This document shows positions 25,679 through 33,796 of a stretch of 64,000 nucleotides of DNA, piece by piece. This DNA is from Flavobacterium salmonis (lineage in GTDB: Bacteria; Bacteroidota; Bacteroidia; Flavobacteriales; Flavobacteriaceae). Positions within the stretch are counted from its first letter, which is position 1. Every line of letters starts with the position of its first letter. Location of the stretch: NCBI RefSeq assembly GCF_903819435.1, contig NZ_CAIJDP010000057.1, forward strand, positions 186,001 to 250,000. Direction: 5' to 3'. The translations under genes were made by a program, and so were the position numbers. The notes under the pieces are model-generated. The model did no database searches. It saw nothing but the letters and a program-made list of their open reading frames with translations, and was not told where the DNA came from.

Positions 25679-28132
25679 ATGAAAAAAACGTTACATCAAA
25701 TAAAAACCTTTTTGCAGTCGGTCCGTTTTAAAAAGTACGCCAAACGTTTTGGCTTCTTTATTTTAGGATGTATTGCGCTTGTTGTAATTGCATCCGGAGC
25801 ATTATCCTTTTATTTCAATCGGAATAAAGCTGAAATCATAGCCAAAATCAACACTAAAATCAATGAGAACATCAACGGAAAATTTCATATTGGCGATTTT
25901 CAATATAAGTTTTTAACCGGTTTCCCGAATTTCACTCTCGCCCTAAAAGATGTCGAATTAAAAGACAATCAATGGAATACCCATAAACATACGTTACTAA
26001 AAGCCAACGAAATCGAAGTCCGTTTGAACGTTTGGAGTTTGCTTCAGAAAGAAATCAACATTCATAAAATCCTGATCAACGACGCACAGATTTATGTCTA
26101 TAAAGCCGAAAACGGCTATTCGAACGCCAATATTTTTAAACCCAAAAAGAAAAAAACACCCGAAGCGACATCAGAAACCGGAACCACAATCGATCAGGTC
26201 GACCTCAACGACGTTCATTTTGTATTGGACAATCGCATCGGACATAAATTATTTGATTTCGATATCGCCAGTTTAAAATCGAAAGTAAAATACGATGACG
26301 CAGACTGGCAAACCCGTGTTTTCCTGAAAACCAATATCAAAAGTCTCGCTTTTAATACCGTTCACGGAAGTTTCGCCAAACAAAAATTGCTTCAGGGCAC
26401 TTTTGCCGTTTCCTATGCTGCCGAAAAAGAAAAAATAGATGTGAAAACCGAGAATCTCAAAATCGGAAAAGATGCTTTTGACATTGTTGCTTTTTTCAAT
26501 TTAGCCAAAGGCAATGCGCTTTTCGGAATCAATATCAACACTAGTATTTTATGGAAAAATGCTTCCAATGTACTTTCGGCAAACATCAGTTCCAAGCTCA
26601 ACCGATTTAATTTAAAAAAGGAAATCGACGTGAATTGCGACATCAAAGGCGATTTTAATGCCGAAGGCGATCCGAAAATTGTTGTTCAGGCCGAAGTCAA
26701 AAACAACGAACTCAGCATTCCCGACGGCTTAATTACCGATTGCGGTTTTAAAGGCATTTTTACCAATAATTTTAAACCAGCAGCAGGTTTTAGCGATGCC
26801 AATTCGGCCATCATTTTAACGCGCTTTTCAGGAAAATACAAAAACGTTCCGCTCACAATTCCGCAATTATCGATTAATAATCTGGACAAACCACTGGCAA
26901 CCGGAATCGTAAAATCTGATTTTGACATCGAAAACCTTAACGAAGAAAACACCGAAAAATGGATTAATTTTACCGATGGTCACGCCTCCGCCAACCTAAG
27001 ATTTCAGTTTGATATTGTCGATTTGTACATCACCAAACCTCGTTTTATTGGAAACGTAAACGTCCAGAATGCCTCTTTTCATTTTATTCCGAAAAACGTT
27101 CATACCGAAAAAATCAACGTACAGCTTGAGTTTACACAAGAAGCACTGCTCATTAAAAAAATCGCCTACAAACACCAAAAAAACACGATTTTTATCGACG
27201 GAAGAATCGATAATTTCCTGAATTTATATTATGACGCACCAGAAAAAATGGTCGTAAACTGGAACATTTATTGCCCAAGTCTGGACATCAGGCAATTTCT
27301 GGGCGTTCTGGCCTCTTCCCAAAAAAAGAAAGTCACTGCCAAAAAACGTTCCATGTCAAATCAGTTGCGGACTGCGATCGAAAAATGCATTGTAGACATC
27401 AGCATCAAAGCCGATAAAATCACCTATAACAAACTGACCGCAACCAACACCAAAGCCCGAATTCAGATGATCGATTCCCGGCTTGTCATCAAAAACGGTT
27501 CACTGCAGACTTGTGGCGGAAGCATCAATTTTAGCTCCACCGTTTCTCCAAATGGCAAAAACTACAATTTCGCTTCAAACGCGCAGGTCAATCAGGTTGA
27601 TATCACGAGCTTTTTAAAGTCGTTCAGCAACTTCGGAATCAAGTCTTTTACGCCAAATAACATCCGCGGAAAACTCACCAGCAACGCCAATGTAACCGGT
27701 TTAATCAACAGCAACGGCGAATTGATTCCCAATTCGGCACACGGAAATCTGGTTTTCAAGGTCAGTCAGGGCGCTTTACGAAACTTTGAGCCTATTATGA
27801 AAATCGGGAAATTTGCCTTTCCGTTTCGCGATGTCGAGAACATCACCTTCAGCGATTTGTCCGGCAATTTCAAACTTCGTGGCGAGCAGGTCGACGTCAA
27901 TAAACTCACCATTAGTTCCAGCGTTCTCAACCTCGATGCCCAGGGCGTTTATTCCTTTGGCCGCGGCACCAATTTGGCCCTCACCGTCCCACTCCGAAAC
28001 TCAAAAGACGATGCCAAACTCGCCACCAAAGCCGAGCGTGATGCCGTTCGCCAACGCGGAATCGTCCTGCATTTACTCGCTGTAGACGATGCCGGAAAAA
28101 TGAAAATTAAATGGAGGAAGAAGGATAAATAA
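25679..28132 (+). CDS. AsmA-like envelope protein
   Basis: 817 residues. A cytoplasmic N-tail is followed by one TM anchor at about 24-48 (FGFFILGCIALVVIASGALSF), then a long beta-rich periplasmic part. The N-terminal region has AsmA features (INENINGKFHIGDFQYKFLTGFPNFTLALKDVEL); the C-terminal region has an AsmA-type repeat domain (about 590-780: LVIKNGSLQTCGGSINFSST, then GNLVFKVSQGALRNFEPIMKI, NFKLRGEQVDVNKLTISSSV). AsmA-like proteins are linked to outer-membrane assembly or lipid transfer as bridge-like proteins; which of these applies here is unknown. The last ~500 bp are visibly richer in G+C than the rest. It is a single gene ending before the repeat-rich spacer. Confidence 0.85.
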   Translation: MKKTLHQIKTFLQSVRFKKYAKRFGFFILGCIALVVIASGALSFYFNRNKAEIIAKINTKINENINGKFHIGDFQYKFLTGFPNFTLALKDVELKDNQWNTHKHTLLKANEIEVRLNVWSLLQKEINIHKILINDAQIYVYKAENGYSNANIFKPKKKKTPEATSETGTTIDQVDLNDVHFVLDNRIGHKLFDFDIASLKSKVKYDDADWQTRVFLKTNIKSLAFNTVHGSFAKQKLLQGTFAVSYAAEKEKIDVKTENLKIGKDAFDIVAFFNLAKGNALFGININTSILWKNASNVLSANISSKLNRFNLKKEIDVNCDIKGDFNAEGDPKIVVQAEVKNNELSIPDGLITDCGFKGIFTNNFKPAAGFSDANSAIILTRFSGKYKNVPLTIPQLSINNLDKPLATGIVKSDFDIENLNEENTEKWINFTDGHASANLRFQFDIVDLYITKPRFIGNVNVQNASFHFIPKNVHTEKINVQLEFTQEALLIKKIAYKHQKNTIFIDGRIDNFLNLYYDAPEKMVVNWNIYCPSLDIRQFLGVLASSQKKKVTAKKRSMSNQLRTAIEKCIVDISIKADKITYNKLTATNTKARIQMIDSRLVIKNGSLQTCGGSINFSSTVSPNGKNYNFASNAQVNQVDITSFLKSFSNFGIKSFTPNNIRGKLTSNANVTGLINSNGELIPNSAHGNLVFKVSQGALRNFEPIMKIGKFAFPFRDVENITFSDLSGNFKLRGEQVDVNKLTISSSVLNLDAQGVYSFGRGTNLALTVPLRNSKDDAKLATKAERDAVRQRGIVLHLLAVDDAGKMKIKWRKKDK

Positions 28133-28282
28133 TAATTTCACACACAATCTTGTCATTTAGAAAAAGCCCAGTTTGTCATTCCGAGGAACGAGGAATCCCC
28201 GCAAGAAACTCGACAAAGATTTGCACAATAGTTTATAGAAGAGATTGGAATTTGGAGTTTATATTTTGGAATTTCAATTTTA

Positions 28283-28378
28283 AGGAGCTATTTCCTGCTC
28301 TCCGATGTATCTTTTATGGCGAACACCGCCACAAAAGGATGCCGCTTCGATCAGGGCTAGGGCGCTTGTTTTTATAAG
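28283..28378 (+). repeat. 96-bp dispersed element, copy 1
   Basis: It begins AGGAGCT, ends TTTTTATAAG and contains ATCAGGGCTAGGGC. Its centre is a hairpin (28312-28321 with 28327-28336; TGGCG/CGCCA core, loop aacac). A second copy of the same length lies at 59249-59344 with different but still complementary stem bases. Confidence 0.75.
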
Positions 28379-28516
28379 GGAATTTTAGAAATTTATTTCC
28401 TAAAGTACTCTTTTGCGGAGCCGGAATTATTAAATCGTACACAATTTTGACTAAAAAAATTGTTTGTTAGCAAACTACCTTTTACTCGCATTTTTAAGAA
28501 ACCAGTTTCATGCACT

Positions 28517-28627
28517 ATCCATGCTTTATCCATGCTTTATCTATGCTCTATCTATACATGTGTGTCGTCCTAAAATAACTATATGTGTCGTCCTAAAATA
28601 ACTATGTGTCGTCCTAAAATAACTATA
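28517..28627. repeat. Tandem repeats: 4 x 11 bp followed by 3 x ~22 bp
   Basis: Units of ATCCATGCTTT at 28517, 28528, 28539 (ATCTATGCTCT) and 28550 (diverged). Then TGTGTCGTCCTAAAATAAC plus TATA starts at 28561, 28584 and 28605. The unit lengths are near one and two helical turns. Too regular for a CRISPR, since there are no spacers. Confidence 0.8.
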
Positions 28628-28915
28628 CAGGTTATTAAATAAATCCTGTTATAGCTATACAAATATAATTTTTAATCCTAAACTTACTATACAGCTGTTT
28701 TTTTTTAAGTCTGGATATTTTTATCCTACAGAAGTTTGCCGGTTGAAGTTTTCATAATTTTACTTTTTTAGTTAGTATTTATCCTAAAAATTGTATTTTT
28801 GATTCATATACCAGCAAGTAAGCAATAGATTGTACCATCCCGAACTAACGGGAATTGTATCTCATAAAAGTAAACTTGTTCTTTACCTAAACAGAAAAAA
28901 ATAAAGAATTTTAAA

Positions 28916-28923
28916 TACCTTTG
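28916..28923 (+). promoter_or_regulatory. Candidate -7 element of the XRE gene
   Basis: TACCTTTG matches TAnnTTTG but ends only 4 nt before the ATG at 28928. If used, the transcript would be leaderless. No good -33 TTG is seen at the usual distance. Confidence 0.4.
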
Positions 28924-28927
28924 AGCT

Positions 28928-29326
28928 ATGAGCACAGCCACAAAACCCAAACATATTGGAAGAAATATAAGCCGCATCAGAGAGCTTAGAGGAATGAAAC
29001 AAGAAGCACTTGCAGCTGCTATTGGTGTTAGCCAGCAGTCTGTTTCTAATATTGAAGGAAGTGAGATTGTTGATGAAGAAAAACTGAATGCTATTGCGGA
29101 AGCTTTGGGTGTTACTTCTGAAGCTATTAAGAACTATAGTGATGAAACTGTGTTCAATATTATTGGAAACACCTATCATGACAATGCTTCTTCGTTAAAT
29201 TACAACTGTTCATTTAATCCAATTGATAAAATTGTACAATTATATGATGAAAAAATTGCATTGTACGAGCGTATGTTGAAAGAGAAGGATGAGATGATGC
29301 AAAAACTTGAAAAAATTAATCAATAA
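28928..29326 (+). CDS. XRE-family helix-turn-helix regulator with C-terminal coiled coil
   Basis: 132 residues. The HTH_3 domain is at about 10-70: ISRIRELRGMKQEALAAAIG, VSQQSVSNIEGSEIVDEEKL, NAIAEALGVTSEAIKNY. The C-terminus (about 95-130, IVQLYDEKIALYERMLKEKD followed by EMMQKLEKINQ) is a predicted coiled coil for oligomerisation. This layout is frequent in Bacteroidetes. It is followed by a strong terminator, so it is transcribed separately from the restriction-like operon that starts 330 bp further on. Its target is unknown. Confidence 0.88.
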   Translation: MSTATKPKHIGRNISRIRELRGMKQEALAAAIGVSQQSVSNIEGSEIVDEEKLNAIAEALGVTSEAIKNYSDETVFNIIGNTYHDNASSLNYNCSFNPIDKIVQLYDEKIALYERMLKEKDEMMQKLEKINQ

Positions 29327-29372
29327 ATAATTCATATTTAGAAAATTTTCTAAATGCGAGATAATCATTTAT

Positions 29373-29406
29373 AGAAAAGCCACTCATGAAGTGGCTTTTC
29401 TTTTTT
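29373..29406 (+). terminator. Terminator after the XRE gene
   Basis: Stem AGAAAAGCCACT / AGTGGCTTTTCT with a 4-nt loop, followed by T6. Confidence 0.92.
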
Positions 29407-29516
29407 AAAAGTGTTGCCTTTAGATTTGAATTCTAATTTAAGTAGGTGCTCCTTTGTGAAGGGTACCAAAGGGCTAGGGATTTTGTTTTAAATAAAAAGA
29501 TCTAAAAATAATATTT

Positions 29517-29547
29517 AACGCCAGTCAGAAATGATTGGCGTTTTTTT
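29517..29547 (+). terminator. Second terminator hairpin upstream of the cassette
   Basis: AACGCCAGTCA-gaaa-TGATTGGCGTT followed by T7. It insulates the cassette from upstream transcription. Confidence 0.88.
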
Positions 29548-29600
29548 ATGGAATAAACTCGAAACAGTAGTTAATATCAAGTTGAAAACTATTATTTCAT

Positions 29601-29631
29601 GAGGACAATTGTCAACAGGACAATCGTCCTC
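29601..29631 (+). promoter_or_regulatory. Probable controller-protein operator (C box) of the restriction-like operon
   Basis: Inverted repeat of 13 bp with one mismatch: GAGGACAATTGTC (29601-29613), 5-nt spacer, GACAATCGTCCTC (29619-29631). Each half is itself a near palindrome around ACAATTGT. It ends 22 bp before the controller start codon, where C proteins of restriction systems normally bind to autoregulate. Confidence 0.7.
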
Positions 29632-29653
29632 ACATACTTATATTTATCCATTG

Positions 29654-29866
29654 ATGGAATTGAAAGAAAAATTTGGCAATAAAATTAAAGCCTTAAGAGA
29701 AAAAAGAGAATACTCAATTGAGTATCTGGCAAATATTGCCAACATCGACAGAACATACATTTCTGACATCGAAAAAGGTAAAAGAAATGTTTCACTACTA
29801 ATTATCGAAAAACTTTCAAAAGCACTCGAAGTAAATATTCAAGAATTATTTAATTATGGAGAATAA
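29654..29866 (+). CDS. Controller-type (C protein-like) HTH regulator
   Basis: 70 residues from ATG 29654 (MELKEKFGNKIKALREKREY). An in-frame TTG further upstream lies inside the operator and is rejected. The protein is a bare HTH_3 domain: YSIEYLANIANIDRTYISDI, then EKGKRNVSLLIIEKLSKALE, then VNIQELFNYGE. C proteins of type II restriction-modification systems have this size and fold, and time expression of methylase before nuclease. It overlaps the methyltransferase start by 11 bp and sits behind a two-part palindromic operator, both supporting this role. Confidence 0.88.
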   Translation: MELKEKFGNKIKALREKREYSIEYLANIANIDRTYISDIEKGKRNVSLLIIEKLSKALEVNIQELFNYGE

Positions 29867-30923
29867 AACTAACACTTTAAAAGCTGTAGACTTTTTTTGT
29901 GGCGGTGGGGGAATGAGCTATGGAATGCTTGAAGCAGGTATAAATGTTTTAGCAGGAATTGACTTCGAACCCAATTGTAAAAAAACCTATGAAGACAATA
30001 TAACTGGCGCACAGTTTATTCAAGCAGACGTTTTTGATTTAAAGGAAGAAGAACTTGAAATCAAATTAAATCTTAATAAAAACGACGACGATTTAATATT
30101 AATTGGATGTAGTCCATGTCAATTTTGGAGTATAATTAATACTAACAGAGATAAATCAACAAAGTCGGCAAATCTATTAATTGAATTTGCAAGATTTGTA
30201 AAACATTTAAATCCAGGTTATGTAGTTGTAGAAAATGTTCCAGGAGTTTTAAGAAAGAAAAAAGAAAGTGGCCTTGAAGATTTTATAGTATGGCTAGAAG
30301 AAAATCATTATAAAGTTCATTTTGAAGTTCATAATGTTGCTGATTATGGCGTTCCTCAAAGTCGAAAAAGATTCACTTTAATAGCCAATAGAGTTACTTC
30401 AGAAAAGTTAAATCCAATTAAAAAAGAAGGAAAAAAAGTTACTGTTCGAGATGTTATAGGAGAACCTAATGGTTTTCCTAAAATCAATGATGGTAACAAA
30501 GATAACACAGAATTCATCCATACAGTCCCTGCCATCTCTGAAATAAATAAAAGAAGATTAAAAAAAATTCAAAAAGATGGGGGTAACAGACTAGGTTTTG
30601 CTAATGACTCAGAATTACAGCTACCTTGCTTTGTGGGAAAAGATAATTGGTTTAAAGATACTTTCGGTCGTCTATGGTGGGATAGACCTTCTCCAACTAT
30701 AACAACAAAATTCTTAAGTATATCTAACGGACGTTTTGCACATCCTGAAGAAGATAGAGCTTTATCTTTACGTGAGGGAGCAACATTACAATCATTTCCA
30801 AAAGATTATAAATTTCACGGAACAAGTACATCATCTATTGCTAGATTAATAGGTAATGCCGTTCCGCCTGAATATGCAAAATGCATTGGGGAAGCAATTA
30901 TAAAAAATCACATTAATGGCTAA
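29856..30923 (+). CDS. DNA (cytosine-5)-methyltransferase
   Basis: 355 residues, complete C5 methylase. Motif I DFFCGGGGMSYGM (12-24, SAM binding); motif IV GCSPCQFWS with catalytic Cys 88; motif VI VVVENVPGV (Glu 126); motif VIII PQSRKRFTLIANR (167-179). The target-recognition region is about 180-290. Motif IX is PSPTITTKF and motif X RLIGNAVPPEYAKCIGEAI near the C-terminus. It modifies cytosine in an unknown sequence, presumably protecting host DNA from the cassette's nuclease. It overlaps the controller gene (11 bp) and the next ATPase gene (8 bp). Confidence 0.96.
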   Translation: MENKTNTLKAVDFFCGGGGMSYGMLEAGINVLAGIDFEPNCKKTYEDNITGAQFIQADVFDLKEEELEIKLNLNKNDDDLILIGCSPCQFWSIINTNRDKSTKSANLLIEFARFVKHLNPGYVVVENVPGVLRKKKESGLEDFIVWLEENHYKVHFEVHNVADYGVPQSRKRFTLIANRVTSEKLNPIKKEGKKVTVRDVIGEPNGFPKINDGNKDNTEFIHTVPAISEINKRRLKKIQKDGGNRLGFANDSELQLPCFVGKDNWFKDTFGRLWWDRPSPTITTKFLSISNGRFAHPEEDRALSLREGATLQSFPKDYKFHGTSTSSIARLIGNAVPPEYAKCIGEAIIKNHING

Positions 30924-33792
30924 TTTCAGAGCTAAAGCTAGAGCGGTAGAATTATTGGGTAAAGGTCAAATAGCTGATTTACCTACAGCTATTTCTGAAC
31001 TATGGAAAAACGGATATGATGCCTATGCTAAAAACTTAGAATGTAAATTATATCTAGATTCATATAAAGACAATAAAAAACCAATTTTTGTTTTAAGTGA
31101 TGATGGTTTTGGTATGTCAGAAAAAGATATTCTAGATAAATGGTTTGTTTTAGGAACTGATTCAAAAGCCAGAAACGAAAAAATTCAACCTGTATTTGAT
31201 TTAAATCGCAGGACTCCAATGGGAGAAAAAGGAATAGGACGCCTTTCTGTATCTTATTTGGGTTCTCAAATGTTAATGATTTCAAAGAAAAAAGGAGAAA
31301 AGGCAAATGCGTTATTGATGGATTGGAGAGTTTTAGATAATTATGACTTTTTTCTTGAAGATTTAAATATACCAATGTTTTCATTTGAATCACAAAATGA
31401 TTTCAAAAACAAAATTACAAGTGCGAATTTAGAATTTGAATTGAATTTAGATGAAAAAAAATGGAAAGAACAACAAAATTATAGAAACATAATTTTACAA
31501 GATTGGAAATCATTTGAAATTCCAAAATTCATTGATGAAGAAATAATTGAAAAATTCTGTAAAAGTGAATACCATGGAACTTTCTTTATAATATTTACTC
31601 CTCATGAACAATTGTTAGAACTTTCAGAAAAAGATAGAGTCTCTCTAAAAAAAGACAATTCTTTTAATTATTTGAGAGCTTCATTGAGTGGATTGCATAA
31701 TGATTTGAAAAATAAAAGCAAAGATTTTACAACAAGTTTTTTAATTTATGACGCTTCAGGAAAGTATAATATTATTGATGATTTCTTTACTTCTGAAGAA
31801 ATGCAAAATGCCGACCATTGGTTGAATGGTGAATTTGATGAAAATGGTTTCTTTTCTGGGGAAATTAAAGTTTTTAATATAAGAGAGAAATATACTTTTA
31901 AACCCAATAGACCACCTGGAAAAACTCCCTATGGTCCTTTTTCAATTCAATGGGGTTCATTAGAAGGTGAGCTGAAGAGTTCAACTCTAAATCAGGAACA
32001 GTATGGAATTATTAATGGTAAACTCGAGGCTTTTGGTGGTTTATATATTTATCGAGATGATTTTAGAGTATTACCATATGGAAGAACTGAACATGATTTC
32101 TTAGAATTTGAGAAAAGAAGAAGTGCACATGCTGGTACCTATTTTTTTAGTCACAGAAGATTTATAGGCTATATAGATTTAACTAGAGAAAAAAACCCAA
32201 ATCTTGTTGATAAAGCAGGGAGAGAAGGATTTATACAAAACAAGGCTTTTAGAGAGTTTAAGGATGATTTAATTGAATTCTTTATTGATATTGCAAAGCG
32301 ATATATGCGTTCTGGTAAAGACGATAAATTTGACACTTACAGAGAAAATCAACTTGGAGAGATAAACGCTAAATATCAAAAACAAGCAGACGCAGCAAAA
32401 AAGAAAAATTCAAAAACAAAAAAAGCTTTTCTAGAAAACCTAAAAGATAATAGTAGTAAAGTTGATGCTTTAGAAAAAGAAATTGAAGAAATTGAGGGCA
32501 AACTCTCAAATGAAGTTAACCAATTAGAGATTAATTATAACAACTATAATAGAATACTTGAAAATCTTGACTCAAAAAAGAATGAATTAAGAGCAATTAA
32601 AATTCAAAAACCAAAAGGAATAAAAATAACAACCAGACAAGAACAAGAATATTTAGATTATCAAAATAAATATTACGCAGCTGATAGTAAGGTTCAAAAT
32701 TGTCAATCTATAATTGATAAAACTCGTGAAAGAATTAATGTTGAAAATCTAAAATTAGAATATAACGAAAAATATAGATCTCATATTAAATATTTAGACA
32801 AGCAATTTTCTGGTTTCAAAGATATATCAAAAGATTCCTTTAATAGAATTGAAAAACAGTTAGGCGAAGAGAAAAAAGTTCAAGTTGAATCTTTTATTAA
32901 GCAATCTGAATCTTATAAACTATTAGATTCAGATGAAAAGAACCAAATATCAACAAAAATTATTGCTTTAGAGAATATTATTGAAGAGCATAAAAAAGAT
33001 ATTGAAAATTCATTTGAAGGTTTTACTAAACATATTTCCAATTTACAAATTGATGTAGACGATGATTTTTTAAGAGGTTGGTATCAGGAACAAAATGAAA
33101 AACTGGAAGAAAAAGTAGAGGATTATGAAGAGTTAGCACAGTTGGGAATGGCAATAGAAATTATTGACCATCAATTTAATGTTATGTATTCTCAAATGCA
33201 AGATTCTGTTAATGAAATAGAAGCCTACTCGAAGAAAAATAAGGGTATAGAATATAGTTTTAATCAATTAAAAAATGCATTCCAACATCTTGAAGGAAAT
33301 TATAAACTATTAAAACCATTATATAAAACGTCAAGAAGAACAAGAGAGGTTATCCTAGGAAGTCAAATTGAAAAATATATTGACGACTTTTTTGAAAATG
33401 AATTTAAAAAATATAAAATAGATTTTGACGTAAATGATGCTTTTAGAGAATATGAGTTTTTCTCTTATGATTCAATTATTAAACCAACTTTTCTAAATAT
33501 TATTAATAATGCTAATTATTGGTTGATTCCATCAAGTGAAAGAAAAATTAGAATTGACTTAATTAATGATGAAATTAGAATAATGAATTCTGGTGAAAGA
33601 ATTGATGAGACTCAGATTGAAGATATTTTTAACCTCTTTTATACTAGAAAAAGAGATGGTAGAGGTATAGGTTTATATTTAGCGAAGAAAAATTTAAATG
33701 CAATAGGATATGACATTAAAGCAACTAATGAAAAAGATTATAACAAGCTTAAAGGAGCATGTTTTGTCATATCTAAAATCAAAAAGAACTAG
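30916..33792 (+). CDS. Double-GHKL ATPase (MORC/Hsp90-like N-terminus, kinase-like C-terminus) in restriction-like operon
   Basis: 958 residues. The N-terminal GHKL domain (about 1-130) has N box SELWKNGYDAYAKN, Asp box LSDDGFGM (61-67) and glycine loop GEKGIGRLS (103-111), as in Hsp90/MORC-type ATPases. A beta-rich middle is followed by a long charged coiled coil (about 460-740). The C-terminus looks like a histidine-kinase transmitter: an H-box-like helix LAQLGMAIEIIDHQFNVMYS with His 752, then N box FLNIINNANYW, RIMNSGERIDE, and G box GRGIGLYLAKKN (915-926). Bacterial MORC-like GHKL ATPases in restriction operons are known from comparative genomics; two GHKL domains in one chain are unusual. 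It overlaps the methylase gene by 8 bp and is followed 4 bp later by a receiver protein. Confidence 0.85.
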   Translation: MANFRAKARAVELLGKGQIADLPTAISELWKNGYDAYAKNLECKLYLDSYKDNKKPIFVLSDDGFGMSEKDILDKWFVLGTDSKARNEKIQPVFDLNRRTPMGEKGIGRLSVSYLGSQMLMISKKKGEKANALLMDWRVLDNYDFFLEDLNIPMFSFESQNDFKNKITSANLEFELNLDEKKWKEQQNYRNIILQDWKSFEIPKFIDEEIIEKFCKSEYHGTFFIIFTPHEQLLELSEKDRVSLKKDNSFNYLRASLSGLHNDLKNKSKDFTTSFLIYDASGKYNIIDDFFTSEEMQNADHWLNGEFDENGFFSGEIKVFNIREKYTFKPNRPPGKTPYGPFSIQWGSLEGELKSSTLNQEQYGIINGKLEAFGGLYIYRDDFRVLPYGRTEHDFLEFEKRRSAHAGTYFFSHRRFIGYIDLTREKNPNLVDKAGREGFIQNKAFREFKDDLIEFFIDIAKRYMRSGKDDKFDTYRENQLGEINAKYQKQADAAKKKNSKTKKAFLENLKDNSSKVDALEKEIEEIEGKLSNEVNQLEINYNNYNRILENLDSKKNELRAIKIQKPKGIKITTRQEQEYLDYQNKYYAADSKVQNCQSIIDKTRERINVENLKLEYNEKYRSHIKYLDKQFSGFKDISKDSFNRIEKQLGEEKKVQVESFIKQSESYKLLDSDEKNQISTKIIALENIIEEHKKDIENSFEGFTKHISNLQIDVDDDFLRGWYQEQNEKLEEKVEDYEELAQLGMAIEIIDHQFNVMYSQMQDSVNEIEAYSKKNKGIEYSFNQLKNAFQHLEGNYKLLKPLYKTSRRTREVILGSQIEKYIDDFFENEFKKYKIDFDVNDAFREYEFFSYDSIIKPTFLNIINNANYWLIPSSERKIRIDLINDEIRIMNSGERIDETQIEDIFNLFYTRKRDGRGIGLYLAKKNLNAIGYDIKATNEKDYNKLKGACFVISKIKKN

Positions 33793-33796
33793 TAGA

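Larger units (their letters stand above)
28133..28927. other. Repeat-rich non-coding region (795 bp)
   Basis: No convincing gene. From left to right it holds a GTCATTCCGAGGAACGAGGAATC-type intergenic repeat near 28178-28200, a 96-bp dispersed element (28283-28378), four 11-bp tandem repeats (28517-28560), three 21-23-bp tandem repeats (28561-28627), and further ATCCTAAA/CTATACAG words to about 28800. It separates core genes from the restriction-like cassette, so it may mark the edge of the island. Confidence 0.7.
29327..29653. other. Spacer (327 bp) between XRE gene and the restriction-like operon
   Basis: Holds two terminator hairpins (29373-29406 and 29517-29547), a CCTTTG..CAAAGG hairpin followed by GCTAGGGATT at about 29451-29480 that resembles Flavobacterium intergenic repeats, and the operator of the controller gene at 29601-29631. 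No gene is seen. Confidence 0.65.

Noticed and set aside
28150..28377. Plus-strand reading frame of 75 codons
   Set aside because: It runs through a dispersed repeat and hairpin and has no protein-like features.
28517..28627. CRISPR array
   Set aside because: Repeats are directly adjacent with no spacers of ~30 bp and there are no cas genes.
29609..29653. Upstream TTG start for the controller gene
   Set aside because: This start would place the first codons inside the palindromic operator; ATG 29654 gives a normal controller protein.
33710..33796. Earlier start for the receiver protein
   Set aside because: It would overlap the ATPase gene by 83 bp in another frame; ATG 33797 follows the stop with a normal gap.
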